Positions 1 through 6,294 of a stretch of DNA of 10,652 nucleotides are shown one piece after another. Position 1 is the stretch's first letter; every line of letters begins with the position of its first letter. The DNA is taken from positions 1 through 10,652 of the forward strand of contig PAXU01000066.1 in NCBI GenBank assembly GCA_002714565.1. Reading direction: 5' to 3'. This DNA comes from Rhodopirellula sp. GTDB lineage: Bacteria; Planctomycetota; Planctomycetia; Pirellulales; Pirellulaceae. The position numbers were made by a program, and so were the translations under genes. Under the pieces are notes generated by a model that was given only the letters and a program-made list of their open reading frames with translations, was not told the DNA's origin and did no database searches.

Positions 1-654
1 GCAATGCAGCAACATCACGGACTCCATTGCCGCAGTTGGGTGATCTGGTACTACACCTTTGGGGTGAACTGCACGAACAAGTTCAGCCGATCGCATGCCC
101 ACCTGTTCCAGATGGTGAAAGACCCTAAACAGTTCACGTTTAATTCTGATGCCATTCGCGTGCCCTCTGCTCGTCAATTAGTTTACGGCGACAAGCGAGC
201 GAATCCCAAAGGCCGTTTGCCGGACGACACGTGGATTCTAAGACCGCAAGATCTGCCGGAAGGATTCCAGCCGGATGATGATACCTGGTATTTTCCGCGC
301 GTTGCCGGCACCTTTAAGGAACGTCAGGGATTTCACGGCTGCCAAATGCCCGAACAGTTGCTCGGACGGATTATCAGATCATCGAGTAACGAGGGCGAGA
401 CGGTATTAGACCCGTTCGGTGGTAGCGGGACGACGTTGGCTGTCGCGAAAAAGCTCCATCGAAATTACATTGGCTTTGAATTATCCACCGAATACGTTGA
501 GGCCATCACGCAGCGACTAGAGTCAATTACTGCCGGCGATCCCCTGGATGGTTCACCCGAGCCTCTGATCAGTAGCCCGGACACCGCACAGGGGCGGCGC
601 GTAAAACAAAAGCAACTATCGAATCAACCAACCTTACCTGGAATGAGTGAATGA
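1..654 (+). CDS. DNA methyltransferase, N6-adenine/N4-cytosine type, C-terminal part (5' end outside window)
   Basis: The reading frame is open at base 1, so the true start probably lies upstream; the first in-window ATG is at 4. Numbering from that ATG, residues 13-20 (VIWYYTFG) match the segment that follows the catalytic motif in many site-specific methyltransferases. Residues 136-144 (DPFGGSGTT) are the SAM-binding motif I, followed by a typical 'NYIGFEL' strand at about 155-161. Motif I near the C-terminus means the catalytic (D/N/S)PPY motif must lie upstream, which is the beta-class order. The enzyme would transfer a methyl group from SAM to an exocyclic amino group of adenine or cytosine in DNA. 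The tail after about residue 180 is Ser/Pro-rich, basic and probably disordered. The next gene overlaps by 4 bp and is not a restriction enzyme. Base specificity, and whether an endonuclease lies upstream, cannot be told. Family assignment is firm. Confidence 0.9.
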   Translation, partial: AMQQHHGLHCRSWVIWYYTFGVNCTNKFSRSHAHLFQMVKDPKQFTFNSDAIRVPSARQLVYGDKRANPKGRLPDDTWILRPQDLPEGFQPDDDTWYFPRVAGTFKERQGFHGCQMPEQLLGRIIRSSSNEGETVLDPFGGSGTTLAVAKKLHRNYIGFELSTEYVEAITQRLESITAGDPLDGSPEPLISSPDTAQGRRVKQKQLSNQPTLPGMSE

Positions 655-1472
655 AATACGCAATTTGTAATGAGACTTTTCAGGACTGGCCATTTGAAAA
701 AGCGTTTGCCTATGCAAAATCGCTAGGCTACGACGCGCTGGAATTCGCACCATTTACGATTAATGACAATGCGTACGAAATCTCCGCCGAAGAACGATCC
801 GGGATACGGGCACTTGCAGATCAACACGAACTGGAAATCATTGGACTGCACTGGTTACTGGCAAAAACAGAAGGCTATTACCTGACATCGCCGGATGAAG
901 ATATACGCCAGCGCACAGCGGACTACTTTTGCGAATTGGCCAGACTGTGTCGTGATCTGGGTGGATACGTGATGGTGCTTGGGTCGCCACAGCAGCGAAA
1001 TTTACTGCCGGGCATCAGTCATGATCAGGGGCTCGATTATGCTGCTGACGTAATTAAGCGGGCCGATGATGTCCTCAAGGAATGTAACGTTACTATTGCT
1101 GTGGAACCACTATCTCCGGCCGAAGGTGACTTTCTTAACACTGCAGATCAAGGTGCGGATCTTGTCTCACGGGTCGATAGCGAGAATTGCCTGCTGCACC
1201 TAGATGTGAAAGCAATGAGCTCGATGGGTGAGCCAATTGATGGCATTATTCGTAAACATGCTGACATAACAGCTCATTTCCATGCGAATGATGCAAACCT
1301 TAGAGGCCCGGGAATGGGTGATGTGGACTTCCTGCCAATTATGCAGGCGTTGAAAGATACCGGGTATGATAGTTGGGTGAGTGTCGAGGTATTTGACTAT
1401 GATCCGGGCATTGAGACCCTTGCCAGCGAAAGTATCAAACATCTGCTGGAAATCGAAAGTCAGCTGCAGTAA
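651..1472 (+). CDS. Sugar phosphate isomerase/epimerase, TIM-barrel (xylose isomerase-like / ketose 3-epimerase-like)
   Basis: This 273-residue protein has the length and pattern of the AP endonuclease 2-like sugar isomerase/epimerase family. The four expected metal ligands are visible: E152 in 'AVEPLSP', D185 in 'LHLDVKAM', H211 in 'AHFHAND' and E246 in 'VSVEVFDY'. In ketose 3-epimerases such as D-tagatose or D-psicose 3-epimerase, the two glutamates also act as acid/base catalysts. There is no signal peptide, so the protein is cytoplasmic. The ATG at 651 overlaps the stop codon of the upstream DNA methyltransferase (ATGA), which indicates translational coupling. The start gives an N-terminus ([10 protein letters not shown]) typical of the first barrel strand. 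The substrate cannot be assigned: this family includes epimerases, inosose dehydratases and hydroxypyruvate isomerases, and planctomycetes carry many paralogues. The fold and active site are well supported; the reaction is inferred. Confidence 0.85.
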   Translation: MKYAICNETFQDWPFEKAFAYAKSLGYDALEFAPFTINDNAYEISAEERSGIRALADQHELEIIGLHWLLAKTEGYYLTSPDEDIRQRTADYFCELARLCRDLGGYVMVLGSPQQRNLLPGISHDQGLDYAADVIKRADDVLKECNVTIAVEPLSPAEGDFLNTADQGADLVSRVDSENCLLHLDVKAMSSMGEPIDGIIRKHADITAHFHANDANLRGPGMGDVDFLPIMQALKDTGYDSWVSVEVFDYDPGIETLASESIKHLLEIESQLQ

Positions 1473-1485
1473 TATTTTACTCCTG

Positions 1486-1514
1486 TTGGCCGGCTGCCGA
1501 TATCAATTTATAAT
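1486..1514 (+). promoter_or_regulatory. Putative sigma70-type promoter of the ferredoxin gene
   Basis: A perfect -10 hexamer TATAAT lies at 1509-1514. A -35-like TTGGCC (four of six matches to TTGACA) lies at 1486-1491, with a 17-bp spacer. Transcription would start near 1521, leaving a leader of about 45 nt before the ferredoxin ATG. The -10 sits inside a small AT-rich palindrome (CAATT-TAT-AATTG, 1504-1516). Prediction is by eye only. Confidence 0.45.
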
Positions 1515-1550
1515 TGTTGAATCAGCAATCAGTTGATGTAACTTCTTAAT

Positions 1551-1556
1551 GAGAGG
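1551..1556 (+). promoter_or_regulatory. Ribosome binding site of the ferredoxin gene
   Basis: The purine stretch GAGAGG ends 9 bases before the ATG at 1566 and supports that start over the out-of-frame GTG at 1562. Confidence 0.5.
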
Positions 1557-1565
1557 AACGCGTGG

Positions 1566-1958
1566 ATGGCAAAAGCAGCCCCGCGTAAAAAACTGCCCAA
1601 AGAACTGGCCGTAATCAATGCAGACAACTGCACAGGTTGCGAGTCGTGTCTTGAGGTATGCCCGGTCGACTGCATCGAGCTGAATAATATCGGTAACGGT
1701 GTAAAAGGGAACCAGAGTTGGTGTGAAATCGATCTGGAACGATGCGTTGGATGTGAAGTTTGTGTTCACATTCCGCAAAAGAAGACGAATCCATACGAAT
1801 TGCTTGTCTGCCCTTGGGATGCGATTGAAATGGTTCCAACAGAACTGGTTGCCCAGACGGTCGCCCAAATCGGCGGCCCGCCAGAGTATCTGGACGCAAA
1901 CTGGGATCGTTTGGTTGGCACTGCACAACATCTGGCAGAACTCAAAGCCAGTAGCTAA
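1566..1958 (+). CDS. Ferredoxin with two 4Fe-4S cluster motifs
   Basis: This 130-residue protein should be a small cytoplasmic electron carrier with two [4Fe-4S] clusters. The first motif is C22-x2-C25-x2-C28-x3-C32-P. The second is C60-x2-C63-x2-C66, followed by C82-P. In bacterial two-cluster ferredoxins the last Cys of each motif ligates the other cluster, and all eight expected cysteines are present here. The second motif is unusual: 15 residues separate its third and fourth Cys instead of the usual 3, which makes a loop rich in Lys, Pro and Asn. Two further cysteines (C36, C53) are present. A C-terminal extension of about 45 residues, probably helical, follows the clusters. The gene stands alone behind its own promoter-like sequence. 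The redox partner is unknown; nothing nearby is an obvious oxidoreductase needing it except possibly the radical-SAM enzyme EpmB, which is distant and on the other strand. Confidence 0.9.
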   Translation: MAKAAPRKKLPKELAVINADNCTGCESCLEVCPVDCIELNNIGNGVKGNQSWCEIDLERCVGCEVCVHIPQKKTNPYELLVCPWDAIEMVPTELVAQTVAQIGGPPEYLDANWDRLVGTAQHLAELKASS

Positions 1959-1985
1959 CCCAGTAGTACATCTAGTAGCTATCCC
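1950..1985 (+). repeat. Three tandem 12-bp units across the ferredoxin stop codon
   Basis: The units are AGTAGCTAACCC (1950-1961), AGTAGTACATCT (1962-1973) and AGTAGCTATCCC (1974-1985). The first and third differ at one base; the middle one shares AGTAG and is diverged. The first unit contains the last two codons and the TAA stop of the ferredoxin gene. This may reflect slippage or a small duplication; no function is evident. Confidence 0.5.
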
Positions 1986-2010
1986 AATCGCGATGCTTGC
2001 GCCCTTAGTC

Positions 2011-2039
2011 TTGGGCCGAAAGTGTAGATACGATATCTT
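2011..2039 (+). promoter_or_regulatory. Weak promoter-like pair upstream of the class I methyltransferase
   Basis: TTGGGC (2011-2016) and TATCTT (2034-2039) are separated by 17 bp. The matches to consensus are only three and four of six, so this is weak on its own. It gains some weight from the 19-bp palindrome that begins 7 bases downstream, where a repressor site would overlap the expected transcription start. Confidence 0.25.
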
Positions 2040-2045
2040 TATGCT

Positions 2046-2064
2046 TGTAACAGCTGCTGTCACA
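2046..2064. promoter_or_regulatory. Candidate operator: 19-bp near-perfect palindrome
   Basis: The sequence TGTAACAGCTGCTGTCACA is symmetrical about the T at 2055. Eight of nine base pairs match; only A2049/C2061 fails. It lies in the 192-bp gap between the ferredoxin and methyltransferase genes, about 90 bp before the ATG at 2151. Its length and TGT...ACA ends are typical of binding sites for dimeric bacterial regulators, but no particular family can be named. A short hairpin in RNA is the alternative. Confidence 0.35.
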
Positions 2065-2136
2065 TGCGCTGTCGCCGACATTGGTGTTGGCTGGTGAATC
2101 CAGTGAAAGGATTCATAGCAAACTTCTAGAGGATAC

Positions 2137-2143
2137 GAAGGAG
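2137..2143 (+). promoter_or_regulatory. Strong ribosome binding site of the methyltransferase gene
   Basis: GAAGGAG ends 7 bases before the ATG at 2151. It is the clearest Shine-Dalgarno sequence in the window and fixes the start of this gene. Confidence 0.7.
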
Positions 2144-2150
2144 TAACTGG

Positions 2151-2825
2151 ATGGCACTCGAGCGCGTACTTGAGCCTGAAGTGATGGATACCGTCGAAGA
2201 GGCTCAGGATTATGACAGCATGGATCATTCATTGGTCAATGAGATCTTCGTACAGGATCTGCTGGCTACAGGCCCTATTGAAGGTGAAGTGTTGGATGTC
2301 GGCACCGGCACTGCTCAGATTCCAATTGAGCTGTGCAAGCACACAGAAGATTGCCGTATTTCCGCCGTGGACTTGTCTATTAACATGCTCGAGCTGGCTC
2401 GCTACAACATCGAAGTGAACAGTGTGATTCAGCGAGTCTACTTGCAGCACATGGATGCTAAAGAGCTGCCGTATGACAGCGAGATTTTCGATGTGGTAAT
2501 GTCCAACAGTATTATTCACCACATTCCAAATCCCATGGACTGTCTCGAGGAAGCGGTACGAGTTTGTAGCAGTGGTGGCTTGATCTTTTTCCGTGACCTC
2601 ATGCGACCAGAAAACGATGACCAGGTGAGACGCCTGGTCTACTTGCACGCTGGTGGCGAAAACGAACACCAGCAACAAATGTTTGAAGATTCATTGCGGG
2701 CAGCACTTTCACTGGAAGAGATCCAGGCACTCGTCGCAGAACTAGGGTGTGATCCAATGACGGTGGAAGCGACCAGTGACAGGCACTGGACATGGGCCGT
2801 ACGAATGGTGGAAAATGATGAGTAA
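2151..2825 (+). CDS. Class I SAM-dependent methyltransferase
   Basis: The 224-residue protein shows the Rossmann-like methyltransferase core. Motif I is LDVGTGTAQ (residues 48-56). The acidic residue that binds the SAM ribose is probably D74 in 'SAVDLS'. A further motif is MDAKELPY (101-108), and FDVVMSNSIIHHI at 113-125 fills the position of motif IV. These match the Methyltransf_11/25-type small-molecule methyltransferases such as UbiE-like enzymes. The acidic N-terminal stretch of about 40 residues (VLEPEVMDTVEEAQDYDSMD) is a likely family-specific cap. No signal peptide or membrane segment is seen. The start is fixed by a strong ribosome binding site. The gene ends 22 bp before thyA and may be co-transcribed with it, although nothing in its sequence ties it to folate metabolism. 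The substrate is unknown. Confidence 0.88.
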   Translation: MALERVLEPEVMDTVEEAQDYDSMDHSLVNEIFVQDLLATGPIEGEVLDVGTGTAQIPIELCKHTEDCRISAVDLSINMLELARYNIEVNSVIQRVYLQHMDAKELPYDSEIFDVVMSNSIIHHIPNPMDCLEEAVRVCSSGGLIFFRDLMRPENDDQVRRLVYLHAGGENEHQQQMFEDSLRAALSLEEIQALVAELGCDPMTVEATSDRHWTWAVRMVENDE

Positions 2826-2847
2826 CCACCGGTCAAAGGAATGATCC

Positions 2848-3642
2848 ATGCAACAGTATCTGGACTTACTACAACGCATTCTCGATGAAGGTGCCGAGAA
2901 AGAAGATCGTACCGGCACCGGCACGCTCAGCGTGTTTGGTCACCAGATGCGGTTCTCGCTTGATGAGACGTTTCCTCTGCTCACGACCAAGAAGCTTCAC
3001 CTTCGATCAATTATCCATGAATTGCTCTGGTTTCTCGCCGGCGACACGAACATCGGCTACCTGAAAGAGAACAATGTGCGCATTTGGGATGAGTGGGCTG
3101 ACGAAAACGGAGATCTTGGGCCGGTCTATGGCCACCAGTGGCGTAGTTGGGCCACGCCTGATGGCGATGTGATTGATCAGATTTCACAGGTTGTAGAGCA
3201 AATCCAGACGAACCCAGACTCACGCAGGATGATCGTTAGCGCCTGGAACGTAGGCGAGATTCCACAAATGGCACTTCCACCTTGCCACTTGTTGTTTCAG
3301 TTTTATGTTGCCAATGGTCGATTGTCCTGCCAGTTGTATCAGCGCAGCGCGGATGTATTTCTCGGTGTGCCGTTCAACATTGCATCCTACGCGTTGCTGA
3401 CCATGATGATTGCACAGGTTACAGGTCTAGAACCCGGTGAATTTGTGCATACGCTAGGAGATGCACACCTTTACAGTAATCATCTGGAACAGACGCAACT
3501 TCAGTTGAGCCGGGAAACGAGGCCGCTTCCTCATATGAATATCAATCCGGATGTGACATCGATTTTCGACTTTAAATTCGAAGATTTTTCACTGGTGGAT
3601 TATGATCCACATCCACACATATCCGCGCCCGTAGCGGTATGA
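2848..3642 (+). CDS. thyA: Thymidylate synthase
   Basis: ThyA makes dTMP from dUMP using 5,10-methylene-tetrahydrofolate as carbon donor and reductant, releasing dihydrofolate. At 264 residues it has exactly the length of the E. coli enzyme. The catalytic nucleophile is C146 in '[12 protein letters not shown]', the same number as in E. coli. Other conserved parts are '[16 protein letters not shown]' near the N-terminus, 'VYGHQWRSW', '[12 protein letters not shown]', '[20 protein letters not shown]', 'DAHLYSNH' and the C-terminal '[12 protein letters not shown]', whose last residues close the active site. AAAGGA at 2835-2840 is the ribosome binding site and supports the ATG at 2848 rather than the out-of-frame ATG at 2841. 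folA follows after 31 bp, the usual pairing, because FolA recycles the dihydrofolate made here. Confidence 0.98.
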   Translation: MQQYLDLLQRILDEGAEKEDRTGTGTLSVFGHQMRFSLDETFPLLTTKKLHLRSIIHELLWFLAGDTNIGYLKENNVRIWDEWADENGDLGPVYGHQWRSWATPDGDVIDQISQVVEQIQTNPDSRRMIVSAWNVGEIPQMALPPCHLLFQFYVANGRLSCQLYQRSADVFLGVPFNIASYALLTMMIAQVTGLEPGEFVHTLGDAHLYSNHLEQTQLQLSRETRPLPHMNINPDVTSIFDFKFEDFSLVDYDPHPHISAPVAV

Positions 3643-3673
3643 TCCAACGTGATTTTTTTGCTGAGACAGTAAC

Positions 3674-4159
3674 GTGGCGATTTCTATCATTGTTGCAATG
3701 TCGGAAAACGGTGTGATTGGTAGAGACGATGATCTACCGTGGCACCTCTCAGCAGACTTGCAGAAGTTTAAGAAAATCACGATGGGTCATCATATCGTCA
3801 TGGGTCGCAAGACGTATGAATCGATTAACAGGCTTTTACCCGGCCGCACAACGGTGATTGTCACACGCCAATCGGATTATCAGATTGAGGGAGCCATTAC
3901 TGTCAACGATCTGACAGAGCTTGAAGCCCTCGGCGAAGTTGATAGTGAAGTGTTTGTTATCGGCGGTGGCCAAATCTATCAGGCCGCTCTGGGTTTCGCG
4001 GATACACTCTATGTCACACGCGTGCATGCCCACGTTGAAGGAGATACAGAGTTTCCGGCGGTAGACTGGGATGCCTGGCGACTGGAGTCCAGCGAAGAGC
4101 ATCCAGCCGATGATCGCAACGACCATGAATTCAGTTTCGAAGTGTGGCAGAAGCGATAG
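3674..4159 (+). CDS. folA: Dihydrofolate reductase
   Basis: FolA reduces dihydrofolate to tetrahydrofolate with NADPH and so regenerates the cofactor oxidised by ThyA. The protein has 161 residues, close to the 159 of E. coli. Visible signatures are 'NGVIGRDDDLPWHLSADLQKFK', in which D28 corresponds to the catalytic Asp27 of E. coli, 'IVMGRKTYESI' for NADPH binding, and 'EVFVIGGGQIYQAAL' with the conserved Gly-Gly. The start is a GTG at 3674: family proteins begin 'ISIIVA' right after the initiator, and the next Met (residue 9) would remove the first strand. The ribosome binding site is poor (only GAG in the preceding bases), so translation may depend on coupling with thyA. A seven-T run at 3653-3659 sits in the 31-bp gap but has no strong stem before it. 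Confidence 0.97.
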   Translation: MAISIIVAMSENGVIGRDDDLPWHLSADLQKFKKITMGHHIVMGRKTYESINRLLPGRTTVIVTRQSDYQIEGAITVNDLTELEALGEVDSEVFVIGGGQIYQAALGFADTLYVTRVHAHVEGDTEFPAVDWDAWRLESSEEHPADDRNDHEFSFEVWQKR

Positions 4160-4167
4160 ATGTCGAC

Positions 4168-4261
4168 GGCGACTCCTGCATCCAATATCTTCGTCGCCTA
4201 ACGGTTTCTCGACATATGGTACGGTCGCCGTAGCATCGGGCGACGAAAGCTTGCCTTTTTC
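4168..4261 (+). terminator. Structured region behind folA: possible terminator or attenuator
   Basis: TTCGTCGCC (4190-4198) is perfectly complementary to GGCGACGAA (4239-4247). Nested between them is the hairpin TACGG-TCG-CCGTA (4220-4232). A five-T run starts about nine bases after the outer stem, at 4256. The core hexamer occurs as four arms, GGCGAC (4168), GTCGCC (4193), GTCGCC (4224) and GGCGAC (4239), so mutually exclusive pairings are possible. The T-run is displaced from the stem, so a simple intrinsic terminator is only one reading. Confidence 0.35.
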
Positions 4262-4324
4262 TAACTTCACGCGAAGAATGCCAATAGACGCTTGAACCGC
4301 TCGCGGACTTTTCTGAAATCAGGT

Positions 4325-5083
4325 ATGCAGAAAACTCAATCCACATTTGAAACCCGTAGCTTATTTGATCTAGCTGGTTGGTTAGCAATGCATGGTGACG
4401 AAATACTAGACACCATGAAGCACATCTCCCTGGAACAAACGCGACGTTATTACATTAGTAGTCGTCGACGGATCCAATTCTGGCTTAATTGCACCCGAGC
4501 GGATGCCGTTGTGGATAAGTTTAACGCCGCGGAATCCGCGTTGGTTTCTGGGATCGTGACGCGAGTATGGACAGCACTTGCTCGAGGGATTGCAACGGAG
4601 TCCGGAGGCAAGGCTCTGGTTGTGTTTGAACAGATTTGTGAGGATCACGCGGCTGTAAATGAGCGGGCACGTTTTTCAGTGGAATTAGATGGCCCGAGCC
4701 ACAAGCTCCGGTCACTCCGCCGACAATGCGAGCAGTCGACGGACTATCTACTCGCGTTTCTGCCTGCGGAGTGCTATGCCGGGGTTTACGCGCATGACCG
4801 AGTCCGATTCGATAAACGGCAGGTAGAGATTGACTATGAACGCGAAAGTGGCCAGCTCGAAGCGGCTCGTTGTTTTACGCGGCACACACTACATGCGAAG
4901 TTTGAATGGAGTCATCTTGGTGACCGGCTGATTCAATGCCGACAGGCTCCGTACCATCGCCAGGTTATCAGCAGCATGATTTCGATGATGGATCGAGACC
5001 TAATGCCGATTCCTGAGATGTGGTCGCGATTTTACTCGCCACACAAATCAGCGTCAGCGGCTGAGCTGGTAGTATGGAACTAG
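4325..5083 (+). CDS. Hypothetical protein of unknown function
   Basis: I do not recognise this 252-residue protein. The frame opens further upstream at a TTG (4292), which would add 11 residues, but the ATG at 4325 is the more likely start; neither has a good ribosome binding site. The product is soluble-looking, with no signal peptide or membrane segment, rich in Arg and Glu, and mostly helical by eye. The N-terminal 90 residues contain an Arg-rich stretch (YYISSRRRIQFW). The middle and C-terminal parts carry scattered Cys residues and aromatic-rich strands such as 'LLAFLPAECYAGVYAHDRVRFD', without a CxxC pair or a known catalytic signature. Coding is supported by a frame uninterrupted for about 790 bp in a compact gene row. 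It lies between folA (165 bp upstream) and a glycosyltransferase (63 bp downstream). It could be a planctomycete-specific conserved protein. Confidence 0.7.
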   Translation: MQKTQSTFETRSLFDLAGWLAMHGDEILDTMKHISLEQTRRYYISSRRRIQFWLNCTRADAVVDKFNAAESALVSGIVTRVWTALARGIATESGGKALVVFEQICEDHAAVNERARFSVELDGPSHKLRSLRRQCEQSTDYLLAFLPAECYAGVYAHDRVRFDKRQVEIDYERESGQLEAARCFTRHTLHAKFEWSHLGDRLIQCRQAPYHRQVISSMISMMDRDLMPIPEMWSRFYSPHKSASAAELVVWN

Positions 5084-5101
5084 TGTTACCAGAAGTAACA
5101 C
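5083..5101 (+). repeat. Inverted repeat overlapping the stop codon of the unknown gene
   Basis: GTGTTAC (5083-5089) pairs perfectly with GTAACAC (5095-5101) around the loop CAGAA. The stem starts at the last base of the TAG stop codon. No T-run follows, so it is not a standard intrinsic terminator. It may stabilise an mRNA end or bind a regulator of the glycosyltransferase gene 45 bp downstream. Confidence 0.35.
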
Positions 5102-5146
5102 CAAGGGTGAAAGCCTTCGAACTTCTGCCTCCTGATTCAACGTCAT

Positions 5147-6292
5147 ATGTTCACGCTCGCGATTACACATCTTGTTCTTGTCACACTGTTGATGAGCTGG
5201 ATTTATTTTGGTTTTGCCAGTGTGCCAAAGCTGATTGATGAGGAGCCGTTAACTGACGGCGAATTACCGTCTTTGACCATCGTGTTTGGCGCAAGAAATG
5301 AAGAAGCAGAACTCGAGCGGGCACTCCGCAGTTTGATTGCAATAGACTATCCGGATCTGGAGATTATTGCTGTTAATGACCGATCAACAGATACCACGGG
5401 CGAAATCATGGATCGGGTTGGATGTGAATCTGATCGATTACAAATCATCCATAATGACTCGTTACCAGACGGCTGGTTGGGGAAAAACTACGTTTTACAA
5501 TTGGCCTCTCAGCAGGCATCAGGCGAGTACATCCTGATGACGGACGCGGACGTATCTATGAAGGCAGATGCTCTCCGCAGGGCGATGGCTTTTGCAAAAC
5601 GGGAAGATTGGGATCATGTAGCGGGATTACCGCACATCGATATGCCGACCGCGTTACTTCAGTGCATGGGAATCATGTTCTTCCAATTCTTTTCCATACT
5701 CTTTAAGCCCTGGAAGGCGCGTGATCCACGCAGTAAAGCACACGTTGGTATCGGCGCATTTAACCTGGTTAAGACGGCTGTCTACCGTGACATAGGAATG
5801 CATGAGCCTATCAAGATGCGACCGGATGATGATGTTCGATTTGGGTGGCTAATAAAGAAGCACGGATACCGGCAGTGTCTGGTGAATGCTGCAGATTGCG
5901 TGAGTGTTCCCTGGTACACCAAATTGCGCGATATGATTGTCGGACTGGAGAAGAATTCGCTGGCTGGCCTCAATTATCATGTTTGGCTTGTGCCACTGGG
6001 AATGACGATGCTTGCTGCGTTCTTCTTATGGCCGCTCGTTGCGCCGTTTGTGTTGGCATCGCCGGCATGCTGGATTTATGCTTCTGTTAATGTGGTGATT
6101 CTCATAGCAATGATGGTTGCAGCAAGTGATAATGCAGTGAATCCGTTCTACACGGTGCTTTATCCATTGACGATAGTGCTGTTGATCTGGGCAACCACGC
6201 GTGCAACCGTGTTGACCTTGTGGCAACGCGGCATCTACTGGCGAGGCACGTTTTATTCACTCAAGGAACTTCGAGCTAACACGCTGGACTAG
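5147..6292 (+). CDS. Membrane-bound family 2 glycosyltransferase (HpnB/CrtQ-like)
   Basis: This 381-residue protein should transfer a sugar from a nucleotide-sugar to a membrane lipid acceptor on the cytoplasmic face. An N-terminal helix (about 5-23) anchors it. The GT-A domain follows, with 'PSLTIVFGARNEE' (41-53), 'EIIAVNDRSTDTT' (72-84) and the metal-binding DxD in 'MTDADV' (D133, D135). 'RPDDDVRFG' (225-233) occupies the place of the catalytic ED/DD motif. Three further helices lie at about 283-303, 308-327 and 335-353. The C-terminal 'WRGTFYSLKELR' resembles the ends of hopanoid-associated HpnB and carotenoid CrtQ-type transferases, which suggests a polyisoprenoid or other lipid acceptor; that is an inference. 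No clear Shine-Dalgarno precedes the ATG at 5147. The downstream hydrolase starts 2 bp after the stop, so the two are very likely co-expressed. Confidence 0.88.
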   Translation: MFTLAITHLVLVTLLMSWIYFGFASVPKLIDEEPLTDGELPSLTIVFGARNEEAELERALRSLIAIDYPDLEIIAVNDRSTDTTGEIMDRVGCESDRLQIIHNDSLPDGWLGKNYVLQLASQQASGEYILMTDADVSMKADALRRAMAFAKREDWDHVAGLPHIDMPTALLQCMGIMFFQFFSILFKPWKARDPRSKAHVGIGAFNLVKTAVYRDIGMHEPIKMRPDDDVRFGWLIKKHGYRQCLVNAADCVSVPWYTKLRDMIVGLEKNSLAGLNYHVWLVPLGMTMLAAFFLWPLVAPFVLASPACWIYASVNVVILIAMMVAASDNAVNPFYTVLYPLTIVLLIWATTRATVLTLWQRGIYWRGTFYSLKELRANTLD

Positions 6293-6294
6293 TC

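Noticed and set aside
1503..2228. A 241-codon open frame on the - strand opposite the ferredoxin gene
   Set aside because: It is antisense to a clear ferredoxin and runs into the methyltransferase start; its composition is irregular and shows no family motif, so it is a shadow frame.
2229..2678. A 149-codon open frame on the - strand inside the methyltransferase gene
   Set aside because: It is fully antisense to a gene with well-conserved SAM-binding motifs and has no recognisable features of its own.
3595..3610. Perfect hairpin GTGGAT-TATG-ATCCAC near the end of thyA
   Set aside because: It falls in codons for the conserved 'VDYDPH' segment of thymidylate synthase, so protein constraint explains it well enough.
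3624..3659. Short stem CCGC/GCGG followed by a seven-T run between thyA and folA
   Set aside because: The stem is only 4 bp with the T-run 16 bases away, so it does not meet the pattern of an intrinsic terminator, and thyA-folA co-transcription is expected.
3836..4270. A 144-codon open frame on the - strand overlapping folA
   Set aside because: Most of it is the complement of conserved folA codons, and it shows no domain or ribosome binding site.
4292..4324. TTG start extending the unknown protein by 11 residues
   Set aside because: The downstream ATG at 4325 is a commoner start and the extra residues have no supporting ribosome binding site or conserved feature.
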